This document shows, in pieces, positions 53,480 to 63,971 of a DNA stretch of 64,000 nucleotides. Source of the stretch: Prorocentrum cordatum. Lineage: Eukaryota; Sar; Dinophyceae; Prorocentrales; Prorocentraceae. Below the pieces are notes generated by a model. The model saw nothing but the letters and a program-made list of their open reading frames with translations. It searched no databases and was not told the origin of the DNA. The stretch is taken from the NCBI GenBank assembly GCA_963575745.1, contig CAUYUJ010020170.1, forward strand, positions 1,533,233 through 1,597,232. The letters are read 5' to 3'. How positions within the stretch are numbered: position 1 is the stretch's first letter; each line of letters starts with the position of its first letter. Made by a program: the position numbers and the translations under genes.

Positions 53480-54026
53480 CATATCCAGGGTGCGCCTTGC
53501 TAACGCCAGGCGCTGAAACATATTGAGAAGCCATGAAACTCGAACAATGTCCTGAGCCTCAGGGGCCCTCCACTTCGTGCTGAAGGTACGGTGGCGGATA
53601 GTGGGAAGGACCGATGTCGGGATCCCCCTTGTCAGACACATGAGCCGGAACGCTCGCCCGCCCAAGTTCAGGCTCAAGCACGAGAGGTGGCAGCTCTTGG
53701 CCCCCAGCTCTCGGCCTCATCATCACTCTGCTCTGGGCATCGGCAGCTGCACACCGCTGCCAGCTCCGGTCCGCTCTGGGCCTCAGACTGCCAGGCAGGC
53801 CGCTCGTTCTTGGGCCGGGAGGGCCCGAACACCACTTCAGCCCAGGATGGACAGCTGCCCGTTTCTGGGCAGCTCCCGGGCGGAAGGCGACGGCAGGGCG
53901 CGCGGACTCGCGCGCCGCAGCCCCGGCTCGAGCCCGGGCGCCGCCCGGCTTGCGGCTTCGGCCAGCCCGGCCCGCAGGGGCCGCGCCCCTCTCATTCTCC
54001 AAGAAGCTCGGGCAGAGGTGCAGGGA
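53480..54026. other. no recognisable gene
   Basis: GC-rich, with three overlapping long frames (two plus, one minus) without motifs. Confidence 0.5.
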
Positions 54027-54138
54027 CTTGGCGGCGAGCAGAAGGGGGTAGGGGGGTGAGGAAGGCTTCAATAGTAAGCAGGGGTGCTTTCTAAGAAGCC
54101 TTCCCCCCTCCCCCTACCCCCCTCTGCGCGCCGCCAAG
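54027..54138. mobile_element. foldback element, family A copy 2
   Basis: Arms 54027-54080 and 54085-54138 pair almost throughout (CTTGGCGGCGAGCAGAAGGG against CCCCTCTGCGCGCCGCCAAG). They include GAAGGCTTC / GAAGCCTTC and TAGTAAGCA / TGCTTTCTA, with only a four-base loop. The same arm order occurs at 2158-2307. Confidence 0.7.
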
Positions 54139-55087
54139 GGACAGAGGGTGAGAGAGCCAAGAGGCTTTAGTGAACAGGGTCGCAGGGGGCAGGTGGGTCG
54201 ATGCACGGGGCGAGTCGGGACGGTATCTGAAATGAGCCATCACGCAGCAGAAGTTCGTTGGATTGATACTGGAGGGGGGGGGGGGGGGGGGAAAGTCCGG
54301 CCTCGGCAAGGGGGCAGCGCTTGTTCACGTATGGAAAGGGAGCTCTTGTGGTGCAGTTTGTGTGATGCAACTCCCATGCTCGAGCAAGCATCCCACCTAA
54401 CCGCCCGCAACTTGTCGTTAGTACTCAACTGTCGCAAAGGCAAGTGGGCCATTCTTATGCAGATCCATACTTGGGGCGGTGAAATCATGATGGTGACGAC
54501 GACAGTGTCGACGGCTGCGTTGATTCTGATTGTGGTGGTGTCGACGACAATGACGATGACGATGACGATGACGACAGTGGTGGTAATGGTGGCATCGATG
54601 GTAATGCTGGTGGAAATGGTTGTTGGCACGATGACGATAGCAATGCTTCTTGTGGAGTTGATGAGTGCCGGTGAGGATGGTGAGGACTTGCGCGCGCAGA
54701 ACCGCACACATGCGTCTCATTAGAAACAAGTGTTTCCCAGATGTGTCTGTTCACTTGGATATTGAAGCAATTCGAGCACAAGTGGCGTCGACATGCAATG
54801 GTTAAGAGATGCGCGTACGCAGGCGCGCCAGCGTGGTCCGCGTTGTAGTAGTTGACAGGATCTGCGGGTACGCGATGATTGTTCACATGGGTTTGCAGGT
54901 GCGCGCGCGTGTGGCCTGCATTGTCTCATACGACAAATCGGCCTGCGAGCGCACAGGAAGAATGGAAGCATTCCGTTGAAGAAACGATTGTCGGTTATAG
55001 TTACTGCTTCAGGTCATGTTGCAACGAGCTGGTTTTGAAAGGGGTTTGACGTGGTCGCATGCGTGTTGCCCGCGCTTCGGTGTTGTA
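54139..55087. other. no recognisable gene; (GATGAC)n
   Basis: Unique sequence with poly-G at 54273-54290 and a GATGACGATGACG repeat at about 54547-54575. Confidence 0.55.
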
Positions 55088-55163
55088 TACATATATAGTA
55101 CGTTTATGTGTACACGTGTATACCTACAATAATATATATATATATATAATAATAATACTAATT

Positions 55164-55235
<72 letters not shown>
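55088..55235. repeat. AT-rich island with poly-A tract
   Basis: TATATATAATAATAATACTA passes into an uninterrupted A run of about 67 at 55170-55235. It is sharply AT-rich within GC-rich DNA. Confidence 0.95.
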
Positions 55236-55236
<1 letters not shown>

Positions 55237-55399
55237 GTCTTAAACTTATCAGTTACTAAACCAAGCGTGCACCCCGCATTGGGTAACTTGACAGGGATGT
55301 CGGGGGGGTAGTGACTGGAAGATCGTGCGCAATCCGTATTGGAATGCAGAACGAAACACCGCACCGATAACCCTGGCCTCCGCGGAGGAGGGCAGGAAT

Positions 55400-55529
55400 C
55401 GAGCTAAACGGTGTTTTGGCAATTTCGTGGACCGTTTTCGTTTTGACTTCGTTTTGCAGCAAATGTGGAACGAAGAAAAAGCTAGGGATAACGAAAACAA
55501 AACGAAAACGGAAAACACTGTTTAACTCG
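55400..55529. mobile_element. 130-bp MITE-like foldback element
   Basis: Terminal inverted repeats CGAGCTAAACGGTGTTTT (55400-55417) and AAAACACTGTTTAACTCG (55512-55529) match at 16 of 18 positions. Subterminal ACCGTTTTCGTTTT pairs with AAAACGAAAACGG. It lies in a GC-poor patch. No flanking target duplication is obvious. Confidence 0.65.
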
Positions 55530-55696
55530 AGCCCTGGGGGAGGGTAGAATGTTACCCTTCCACAGGAAAGAGAACATTTGCGGTGCAAATCTCTGGGGTG
55601 CAGGCCTTGCCGCGCAATCTACGCACACACAGGGTGCAGTGCCAGGGTCGCAACGAGGCGGCGGCGGGCGGACACTGGAGGAAACCCTGGAAGGCA

Positions 55697-55985
55697 TCCT
55701 CCTCCTCCTCCTCCTCCCTCCTTCCTCCTTCTCCTCCCTCCCCTCCTCCTCCTCCTTCTCCTCCTCCTCCTCCTCCTCCTCATCATCATCCTTCGTCCTC
55801 GTCCTCCTCCCGTCCTCACCCTCCTCCTCCTCCTCCACACCACCTCCACCCCCACCTCCTCTCCACCTCCTCCTCCCCCTCCTCCTCCTCCTCCTCCCTC
55901 CACCCCCTCCTCCGACCACCTCCCTCCTCCTCCCTCCTCCTCCCTCCTCCTCCCTCCTCCTCCCTCCTCGTCCTCCCTCCTCCTC
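55697..55985. repeat. (TCC)n microsatellite
   Basis: TCC/CTC with CTCCCTCC sub-units at 55920-55985. Confidence 0.95.
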
Positions 55986-56179
55986 CAGAAGACCCAGGCA
56001 GCACCCTGAGGAGTGCGAGACAGCGCCGGGCGGAGGTCCTCCCGAGGGGCCACGCCCCCACCACCCGGCCTCCTCGGGAAGGCGCCCCCCGGGCGCACCG
56101 TGCGGAGCGGCATCGGCGTTCACTCCCTCGCCCCGCCCGAGCCGAGGGAGAGCGAGAGAGGGAGAGAGAGAGAGAGAGC

Positions 56180-56311
56180 ATGGCCGCAGCCGCGCCGTGG
56201 GCGAGGGCGCTGGCGGCGGCGGCACTCGCGGTTTCCGCAGCGGCCACGGACGGGCGCGACCCTGCGCCCCGCCAGGATCGGGTTCGGGCTGGGGGGGGAA
56301 GAGGGAGCTGA
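56180..56311 (+). CDS. candidate first exon with signal peptide
   Basis: ATG after a GA repeat opens MAAAAPWARALAAAALAVSA, then AATDGRDPAPRQD. This is a short N-region, an Ala-rich hydrophobic core and an AxA cleavage-like site, hence signal-peptide-like. The frame stops at 56311 after a G-rich stretch. A splice donor may lie near CGCCAG|GATCGG; dinoflagellates use non-GT donors including GA. It could also be a chance Ala-rich frame in GC-rich DNA. Confidence 0.35.
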   Translation: MAAAAPWARALAAAALAVSAAATDGRDPAPRQDRVRAGGGRGS

Positions 56312-56682
56312 TCTCGAGTGCGATCGAGCAGCACTTCGGATCAGCACCGGTTTGTGGTCACACTTGAGATTGGCGACAAGGAGGACAGCCAGGAAGAGAA
56401 CGAACAAGAGAGCGACGGCGTGGAGGAAGAGAAAGAGGTGGATGACGAGATCGAGGAGGAGAAGGATAACGTTTCTGGACGTCTTACGCAGCACAGCATG
56501 CACGGAAAAGGGCAAAGGAAGAGGGGGATGAAGAGACCTCAGCTGTCTGGCGTGGGAGCCGATCCTGCCGATGAGCTCTCAGCTTCTGGTGTGGCTCTCC
56601 GTGGAGCGCCACCGGCAGGACCGTCTTGGGAGGTCGGGCGTGGCTCGGAAGGTTGCCTCGTGCGATTCTGGCGGGATTCTGG

Positions 56683-56995
56683 GAGGAGGAGGAGGAGGAG
56701 GAGGAGGAGGAGGAGGATGAGGGGGAGGGGAGGAGGAGGGGGAGGAGGAGGAGGAGGATGAGGAGGAGGCGGAGAGGAGGAGGAGGAGGGTCTCCATGTG
56801 AGTGGATGGGAAGAGGACTCCTGACTAGGATGAGGAGGAGTAAGGAAGGAGGAGGATGAGGAGGGTGGAGGAGGAGGAGGAGGAGGAGAAGAGGAGGAGG
56901 GAGGAGGATGGAGAGGAGGGATGAGGGAGGAGGAGGGAGGAGGATGAAAGGAGGAGTGAGGAGGAGGAGAGAAGGAGGAGATGCCGGGGGTGAGA
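56683..56995. repeat. (GGA)n microsatellite
   Basis: GGA/GAG purine tract with ATGAGG interruptions. Confidence 0.95.
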
Positions 56996-57149
56996 AAGAA
57001 AACGAGGAAGCTCGTAAGTCTCGATCCCTGGGGAGCTGGGGGACAGGAGGGGCGGCGGTCCCTCGAGCCGCGGGCTCCGTCGACGGCATCCGGGCCACGT
57101 GGCCTCAGTGGTGTCTGGCTGGCGCTGTCACCCCGACCTCTTCCCTCCA

Positions 57150-57478
57150 CCTCAGGAGACCCCCTTCCTCCACCTCCTCCTCCACCACCTCGCTCCCTCC
57201 TCCACTCCTCCTTCTCCTCCCTCATCCTCATCCTCATCCTCATTCCTCATCCGCATCCTCAATCCTCAACCTCCTCCTCCTCCTCCTCCTCCTCCTCCTC
57301 ATCCTCCTCTCCTCCTCCTCCTCCTCCTCCTCCTCCTCCTCCTCCTCCTCCTCCTCCTCCACCTCCTCCTCCTCCTCCTCCTCCTCCTCCTCCTCCTCCT
57401 CATCCCCATCCTCATCCTCAGCCTCAGCCTCATCCGCATCCTCATCCCTCCTCCTCCTCCTCCTCCTTCTCCTCCTCC
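57150..57478. repeat. (TCC)n left of the LINE
   Basis: TCC/CTC tract with CATCCTCATCCTCAGCC interruptions. It runs directly into the SL sequence at 57479, and the same repeat resumes at 63972. Confidence 0.95.
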
Positions 57479-57500
57479 TCCGTAGCCATTTTGGCTCAAG
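57479..57500 (+). other. complete dinoflagellate spliced-leader sequence
   Basis: All 22 positions match the dinoflagellate SL consensus (D at the first base, here T; begins TCCGTAGCC, ends TTGGCTCAAG). It is joined to element sequence with no GT-type donor after AAG, so it is not an SL RNA gene but an SL copied from mRNA. Confidence 0.95.
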
Positions 57501-57514
57501 CCATTTGGCTCAAG
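57501..57514 (+). other. relict spliced leader
   Basis: CCATTTGGCTCAAG equals SL positions 8-22 with one T missing. The SL contains an internal AG at positions 6-7 that can act as a trans-splice acceptor; joining a new leader there leaves exactly this relict. It records an earlier round of trans-splicing and reinsertion. Confidence 0.9.
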
Positions 57515-57600
57515 CAGCCGCGAGGCGAAGGTTGAGGGCCGCGGCCGACGAGACACGTCTCGTTCAGCATCACGGCAGCCAAACCCCACGGGGGTACCGC

Positions 57601-58599
57601 ATGTCCTCTGAGGCTTGGAGCACCTGCAAGAACTGTGGGCGGCACGAGTGGAACGCGATCCTGGTTCAGGCGCACAAGAAGTGCTCCTCGTGCCACCGTG
57701 CTGTCAAGCTCTACCAGCCCAAGAAGGGCAAAGGCGGCGTGGCAGGCCGCAAGGGAGCAGATTCCGAGCAGGCGCTGGCCTTGGCCCCTCGCACAGCCAA
57801 GCCAGACACCGCCCCGCTCGCCGTCCTGGAGAACGCCCTGGCGGCCACCGCGGGCGACATCGCGCTGACCCGCGCCCTGCAGGCGAAGATCGCCAGCATC
57901 AAGGCCAGCGAGATGAGCTCCCCGCAGTCGGTCGAGGAGGCGCTGCGGCGAGCGGTCGGGGCGGTCAAGGACGCCGAGCTGAAGCACGACCAGGCCTTCG
58001 AGGCCTTGCAGCGATGCGAGGTGGCCCTCATCAAGGCCCGCGGGCGAGAGAAGGACTGCAGAGTCCAAGGCAATGGCAGCCAAGGCCCGAGCGGCCAAGT
58101 TACCTGGCGCGGCGGCCCCAGCGGCCAGCGCCGCCAGTGAGGACAACGAGCTGTTCGGCATCAAGTGGGACGAGTCCTTCTTCGCGCAGTTGGACGAGCT
58201 GGAGGCAGAGCCCAGCGAGGTCGAGTCACTTCGCAAGCTCGAGGCCGTCTTGAAGGCGACCAAGCAGGACCTCACGGCCAAGAACACGGCAGCCCAGGCG
58301 TGGCTGGCCCGCGCGAAGGAGCTGCAGGCGCAGATCCAGACGCGCTGGGCCAAGAAGCGCAGGGGCGCCGATGGCACCGCAGCGGCCCCGCGCGCTGAGT
58401 CTGGACCCTCCGACGGCGGCGCGGGGCCCAGCGCGGGGGCAACGGGCTCTGGGAGCAGGCGGCGGCGGCGGCTTCCCAGGAGACGGCCGACGTGAAGGAG
58501 GCCAGGCTCAAGGAGGCGGCGGCCAAGATCACAGCAGCCAAGCAGGCCGCAGCGGACGCCGCCTTGCCGGCAGCCGCTGCCCAGAAGCCTGTCGAGTGA
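57601..58599 (+). pseudogene. LINE ORF1: four-Cys motif and helical region
   Basis: ATG 57601 is the first ATG after the SL. Residues 1-40 carry C9-x2-C12 and C28-x2-C31 (STCKNCGRHEWNA, KKCSSCHRA), a zinc-ribbon-like site probably for nucleic-acid binding. A long Ala/Lys/Glu-rich helical, coiled-coil-like region follows (NALAATAGDIALTRALQAKI; EEALRRAVGAVKDAELKHDQ). Coding switches frame near 58070 (to AAPAASAASEDNELFGIKWD) and back near 58445 (SQETADVKEARLKEAAAKIT), so two compensating indels occurred. A TGA at 58597-58599 ends it, but the next domain continues in the same frame, so ORF1 and EN may originally have been one polyprotein. Confidence 0.75.
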
Positions 58600-59839
58600 C
58601 GAGCGCGGCATGCTGGGGTAGAGAGTGCGCCTACCCCCAGCACAGCCGCATCCACGCGCACAGGTGACGACGAGCTGCCGACCCTCTCCAAGAGCGGGGC
58701 CGACACACTGTTCCTCGTTGCCAACATCACCGCGCTGGGCAAGAAGGCGTGGAACTATGTTCGGAGCCCTCGTTGCCAACATTTCCATCACTTCGGCCTG
58801 GTCGAGACGCACGTGCATGCAAGTAAGGACGTGCTGCATTGGCGCCACGAAGCCAGGAATCACCGATTCAAGTTACACGTTAATCCAGCGAGAGCTTCAG
58901 GCCGTGGGCGAATTGAGGCCACTAGAGACAGGGCCAACGAGGGAGGCGAGATGTGGTTCTCTCGCGGGCACTTGGAATTTACATACTTCGACCGACGATG
59001 CTGCCGTTCGGGGCCTTCACTTCGAGGGCTCAGTTGCAGTGGGCGGTTTTGCGGCCATGACGGTACATCAACATGGGTTTGCAGTCATCGATATACTCTT
59101 CTACGGATACAGTTCTGATGGTTTCGGAGGGCGCAACTTGCAGCGCTATGCGCGTTTAGGTGCCTTCGTTTCGCAGTTGAGATGACCATGGTTTATCGCA
59201 GGCGACTTCAATGTCACGCCTGAAGTACTTCAGTCACGAGGATTTCTTCGGCGCATCGAGGGCGTGGTGTACACTCCCGATATCGACACCACATGCGAGT
59301 CAGGCAATGGGTCCATGCTCGATTACGCCATCGCCAGTCATTCTTGCATGCCTTTCATCGCGAAGGTCACGCCCATCTTGTCCGCGCCTTGGGGCCCGCA
59401 CTGTGCGTTGCAGATTCGGTTAAGGAGTTCAGGACATAAATTACTTTGTCGTGAACTCGTGCTACCAGCGCGGCTCCATCAGTCCCCTCGACCTGGAGCC
59501 CAGCCCGCGCCTGGGCCCAAGGCAGGGCGACACCGACAACAACGGCTCGTGCAGAGGGCTGCGGCTCAGGAGAAGGCTACTGAGGCGGTGCAGGCAATGT
59601 TCGGCGACCTGGGTGACACTGAGCGGGCAGCGGCGCCGCTTGGGTCTTGTGATTCTGATCGCGAGTCCGACGGTGAGCATGAGGCTGCCCTGTCTTTCTT
59701 TGATCAATCATCTATGCCCAGTGCCGATCCCATTTGCGCGCCAGTTGCCTCCCTGCCTCAAGAGCCATCGCATGTTTTGTCGCAAGTTTCGGTTTCATCA
59801 GAGGTCACCGCCCCCACGGACCAGCCCGCGGCAGACTAG
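58600..59839 (+). pseudogene. LINE AP-type endonuclease domain
   Basis: Frame 1 from 58672 gives SGADTLFLVANITALGKKAW and GLVETHVHASKD, where the Glu codon at 58804 matches the catalytic QETH/E position. After a frameshift near 59000, frame 2 gives HGFAVIDILFYGYSSDGFGG. An in-frame TGA lies at 59183. It continues with PWFIAGDFNVTPEVLQSRGF (GDFN motif), GNGSMLDYAIAS (SxLDY motif) and PWGPHCALQIRLR (the position of SDH). The order is the exonuclease/endonuclease/phosphatase fold of non-LTR elements, which nicks target DNA. A variable linker follows to TAG at 59837. Confidence 0.8.
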
Positions 59840-59848
59840 GTCAGGCCC

Positions 59849-59850
<2 letters not shown>

Positions 59851-59937
<87 letters not shown>
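59851..59937. repeat. (CA)n microsatellite inside the LINE
   Basis: About 43 CA units followed by ACCCCCACC-rich sequence to 60010, placed between the endonuclease and reverse transcriptase regions. It interrupts the coding frame and probably expanded after insertion, or is a linker repeat of this copy. Confidence 0.95.
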
Positions 59938-59938
<1 letters not shown>

Positions 59939-60010
59939 AACAGCACAACCACCCCCACCGCCCCCAACCGCCACGCCACCCACCCCCACCCCCACCCACC
60001 CACCCCCAAC

Positions 60011-62237
60011 GTGTGGAGCGCTTGTCGTGAGGAGGTCGGGTATGTCAGGTCTCACGAGGAGGAGGAGGTTCGGCCCGTGGTCCGTGATTATGTCGCCTAC
60101 GCTGTTGGCGGACCCCATGTTCGCCGTATCAGTGCCATGTACGCTGCCTGGGTCACCACCTTGGAGAGCACGGTTCCGACACATCACGGAGTCAAGTTCG
60201 GCGGCGGTCTCTCTCGGGCTCCAGGGCCTTTCTACCGCACCACTGGGATGAAAGCCGCCGAGAAGTGTCGGGGCCAGTCCTATCACGATCTCGTGGCCAC
60301 CTGGTGGGGTCGTCTATCTACGGTTCTGTTTCGTTTAAGCAAGCATCGGCGACGGGGCAACGGACGTGCACAGCAGTTTCTTTTATGCGATGCAGCTCGT
60401 GCTTCGGCTGAAGATCAGCCTGCAGGCGTACACATTCCCCTGGCGGGCACTCAGGGGCAGGAGGAGGAGGACACCAAAGGGGCAGCATGGAGTGATTGGC
60501 AGGCCAGGCTTATGCGAGTTTCTACGTTGTCCGACGACAGTGTGCACAAGATGGCCAACGCGGCCAAGCGTGCTGCTGCCCGTGCTTGCCGTCGGGCTGC
60601 AGGAGGTTCTCTTAGGGACTTTCGCGAGTGGGTCACCACCCCTGAAGCCTCAGGTGTCCTTCACAAATCGTTGAAAAAGCCCCCCCCCCCCTGCCCCCGA
60701 CGAGCTGCGCGTCGGCGGCCGTGTTTTGGCCCACCCTCGGGACATCGTTGATCAGAAGGCCCTGAAATGGCAGGCTCCTTGGAGCCCCAGTCAGGTTCAG
60801 GTTTCAGAGGTGGCCGACTTGTACGCAGAGATTCGAGCTGCGGCAGTTGTGGAGCAACTTGAACCGCTTCAACCTGCTCGAGTGGCGCACGCGCTGCGCG
60901 CCATGAAGGCCAGAGCAGGGCGCGGGATAGACGAACCCACACACACCTCTAGAGATGGAACGTCCCCCCCCCCCCCCAGGGGCCCCAGGAGCTCACCAAT
61001 ATTCTCCAGGCTTGTGAACAGTGCGTCGCGTGGCCTTGGCAGATCCCGGTGGTTCTTGGGAGGCTTCTTGGGAAAAAAGATGGGGGGATAGGGTTATAGG
61101 TCGCATGTCAATGATCTCTAGGACCTGGTCTTTTGCCCGAGAGGGTGTTACGCGAGCATGGACTCGCGACACCCAGCCCGACTGGGACGCGGCCGTCGCG
61201 GGGAACTCCGCGCTCCGCGAGGCGCATCTTCGGGCCCTGCGTGATGAAGGCCTTTCACGTATGGGGATATCGTTTGGTGCTGGTTTCTTGGATAGCAAGG
61301 GATTTTACGATGCTATGCAGTGGGGGTCCTTGGTTCGCACGGCCCTCAAGTTGGGCTTCCCACCCGTGGTCTTGGGACTGGAGTTGTTGATGTGTCTGGC
61401 ACCTCGGATCTTGTTTCAGATGGGGTCTAGTTCAATGGGGTCCCAACCGTCTCAGAGCATCGTCCAGGGCCTCTGGAGCGGGACACGCTTCGGGCGCTGC
61501 TTGGTGCATTTCATCTTGCAGGGCCTCACCACCTCGCACCCGCACATGTTCATGCGTATCTGGGTTGACGATTTAACGGAACATACCACTGGCACCAGAG
61601 CTCACGTGCGGAGCCGTCTGTATCCAGGGATACTTGACACGTGCCAGACTCTGCAGGAGCATGGGCCCCCCGTCGCCACCAAGAGTGTTGCACTTACTTC
61701 TCATCCTTCCGGCGCCAAGTCCGTCGCCCGTGAGCTTCGCAGGAAAGGTTTTTTTCGTTCGGTATGTTCTTCAAACCAACTTCCTTGGCGTCGACATGGG
61801 CGCGGGGAGGATGGCCAGGATCACTCGGACGAAACGCGTTGCTAAAGCTAAGGCGATGAGTCGGAGGATTAAAGGTGTTGCAAAGGCTTCGAGGAAGTAT
61901 GTTAGTATGGGTTTGATCGAGAGAGTTGGGTCCCAGGCTGCTGGTACCTATGGGCATCAAATCACTGGGGCTTTCGGTACGTTCCGCCAGCAGCGTCGGC
62001 GCCGTCTCGGGTACACTCTTTCTTCAGCCAAGCGGGGCCGCTGTTTAACTACTTTACTGGGTCTTCGGGCCGGCGGGCACGATCCAGGAGATCGATTGCC
62101 TCGAGAAGGCATGCGTACGCGGCTCCGCACTTGGCCCGAGGAGCCGAGCATACGAGCGCCAGTTCGAGCTGTTTGGCCAGGCCTCGTGCGCCAGCTTCGC
62201 GCTTCAAGTCGCCCAGCACGCACGAGGGCCAATCTCC
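60011..62237 (+). pseudogene. LINE reverse transcriptase
   Basis: Coding blocks are 60011-60690 (VPTHHGVKFGGGLSRAPGPF; KMANAAKRAAARACRRAAGG), 60690-61075 (HPRDIVDQKALKWQAPWSPS; then ELTNILQACEQCVAWPWQIP) and 61080-61756. The last holds RT motif A (GAGFLDSKGFYDAMQW, Asp codon 61291), motif B (SIVQGLWSGTRFGR, Gln codon 61465) and motif C (RIWVDDLTEH, Asp codons 61567 and 61570). The active-site box is WVDD instead of the usual F/YADD. Then 61757-62160 holds NFLGVDMGAGR and the thumb-like VSMGLIERVGSQAAGTYGHQ. Frameshifts fall at poly-C tracts (60680 and 60963), after AAAAAAGATGGGGGG (61075), at poly-T (61750) and near 62160. Confidence 0.85.
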
Positions 62238-63894
62238 ATGATCATAGGGTATTGGCTGGAGTTCGGGTGGAATCCCGTCTCGCCAACCGAGTGGGGGCTA
62301 CCTTCGAGTAGTGACGAGCCTGGACCTGGTTGGATGTTTCCCGATGATCAGGTTACTGTCTCGGAAAACATCGAGGGTTTGCTTGCCGACTTCGAGGGGT
62401 CGATTCGGGCGAAACTCTGGGCTTCGGCGACCTCCCATTTTTGTGGGGAGGGGCTCCAGCATGGGGCCGACAACGGCTCCCTCAGGGACACGGTTCGTTT
62501 TCTGCAGCGAGCCCCCAACGGGTCCAGACTTGCAGAGGCTTTGGTTATTATTGCAGTAGGCGGCACGTGGCCGCTATCTAGAGTTCGCGAGGAGACAGGG
62601 GCCATCGTCGACGATCTGCGCCCCAGGTGCGGCGAGGGACCCGAAACACCGATGCACCGACACTGGCTTTGTTCCAAAAGCTCTGGGCACAAAGTTTATG
62701 ATGACAGCCAGTGTTTGGTCCCTCGGGCCCAGACGGGCCAAGATGCCGAGCCGTGTTTCTGGTCCAGGGGCCTCATTCCGAGTTTGTGGACAAAGGTGCC
62801 TGACCCTTTTGAAGGTGAGTCCTGGCAGGTTTTTGTCAAGGGCGACAACCACAGCACCTACGTGCTCGGCCAGGGCACAGTCGAGCAGCCTGTCTTTGTA
62901 TTTGGGGATGCTAGTGGAGGAAAGGAGTCAAGGGATCATCGACTTCGGCGCTGCGGTGTCGGCGTGTGTTTGCTGACCAGCTACGATCCTCCAGTTGTGC
63001 AAGGCGCTGCGTGTGGAGCGCTCCCTGGGGCTCCCCAAACTGTTCCTCGAGGAGAGTCGTGGGGCCTCTATCTTGCTTGGAAATATACCGATGGGCCTCT
63101 TATCTATGGTACGGATAATAGCGCGGTGGCGGGCGGATGGTACAATTGTCGTTGGAGGGAACCCCAGGGCTCCAATTCGCTCACTTGGAAACTCATCGGT
63201 GACACCCTTCGAGGGCAACAGAGAAACGTTTCGCATGCCGTCGTTGTGCAGGTTCCTTCTCACATCGATGCTGAAGCTCTCGAGCCCTGTGGATGTCCAG
63301 ATTTCCTTGTGTATGGGAACACCGCAGCAGATCACTTTGCTGGGGTGGCAGCTGGCACGAATCGCATCGACGAGCACGTGCGCACAAGAGTGCAAAAAAG
63401 TCGAGATGGAGGCTTCGTTGGTTCGCAGGCGGCTCCTTCGTTCGACTCTGGAGGCCATGGCGGCTCGACCTTCCCAGACTTCTGCTCCTTCTGTTCGCCC
63501 TCCCCCTCCCCCTGCTCCTGCCACCGTCGCCCTCTTCGGGTCTTCCCATCGTCTCAGTGCTTGTGGGAAGAAGTGTGAAAGGTGCAGAGGGAACGCCTCT
63601 CTGGACACTAGGACGGAATGGTTGCAGTCAGAGTGTTGTGAGACTGTGCACGTCAGCTCGCATGTGTCACGTCTGCCGAGGGGGTTTAAGGTTCATCTTG
63701 GGGGCGGTTGGATCCACCCCTCGCATTCGCCTCTTTACTCTATCCTGCTCCATACGTGGATTTGTTCGGATTGTGGTTTCTATGGGACCGAACAGCTCAG
63801 AAGGAACTTGAGCTCAGAGTGCCCCAAGAGCCTCACAGCCACAACTCGGAGATATCTGGATAATTCTGTCACAGGCAAGCCGTTTAGATCATAA
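62238..63894 (+). pseudogene. LINE RNase H and C-terminal zinc module
   Basis: The frame gives MIIGYWLEFGWNP, a HC-type motif (RCGEGPETPMHRHWLC), then the RNase H fold. This has VFVFGDASGG (Asp codon 62907), VPRGESWGLYLAW (Glu codon 63054), LIYGTDNSAVAGGW (Asp codon 63114), VQVPSHIDAEA and YGNTAADHFAG (Asp codon 63330), so all four catalytic acids are present. After a frameshift near 63390 a C-terminal module follows: SSHRLSACGKKCERC (Cys codons 63562, 63574 and 63583), then HTWICSDCGFYG (Cys 63763 and 63772) and SSECP, ending at TAA 63892. The paired CxxC ends may bind RNA or target DNA. RNase H would remove the RNA template during insertion. Confidence 0.85.
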
Positions 63895-63971
63895 GCGGTT
63901 GGGCGGGGCCATCTGTGCTTCTCCCCATCTTGATTCCTTCGGGAAGGAGCCAATCCAATCCAATCCAATCC
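63895..63971 (+). other. LINE 3' UTR and (CCAAT)4 tail
   Basis: A short 55-bp 3' UTR is followed by four perfect CCAAT units (63950-63969) plus CC, and no poly-A. Short tandem 3' tails are typical of several LINE clades and form by slippage at reverse-transcription start. Confidence 0.8.

Larger units (their letters stand above)
57479..63971 (+). mobile_element. SL-capped full-length non-LTR retrotransposon (LINE)
   Basis: A 6.5-kb unit runs from the first base of the spliced leader to a (CCAAT)4 tail, within (TCC)n on both sides. Order is SL plus relict SL, short 5' UTR, ORF1 (four-Cys motif and helical region), AP-type endonuclease, reverse transcriptase, HC-type motif, RNase H, C-terminal zinc module, 3' UTR, tail. 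Five or more frameshifts and two or more in-frame stops make this copy inactive. The architecture is a RNase H-bearing LINE. Element ends coinciding with an mRNA 5' end (SL) and a short tandem 3' tail imply insertion by target-primed reverse transcription of a trans-spliced transcript. Confidence 0.85.

Noticed and set aside
53559-54094. Three overlapping frames of 160-170 codons on both strands
   Set aside because: GC-rich DNA opens all frames; the frames run into the family A foldback element, and none shows motifs.
57479-57514. Possibility that the SL marks an SL RNA gene
   Set aside because: An SL RNA gene has a splice donor and an intron with an Sm-like site after the leader. Here a relict leader and an mRNA-like body follow directly.
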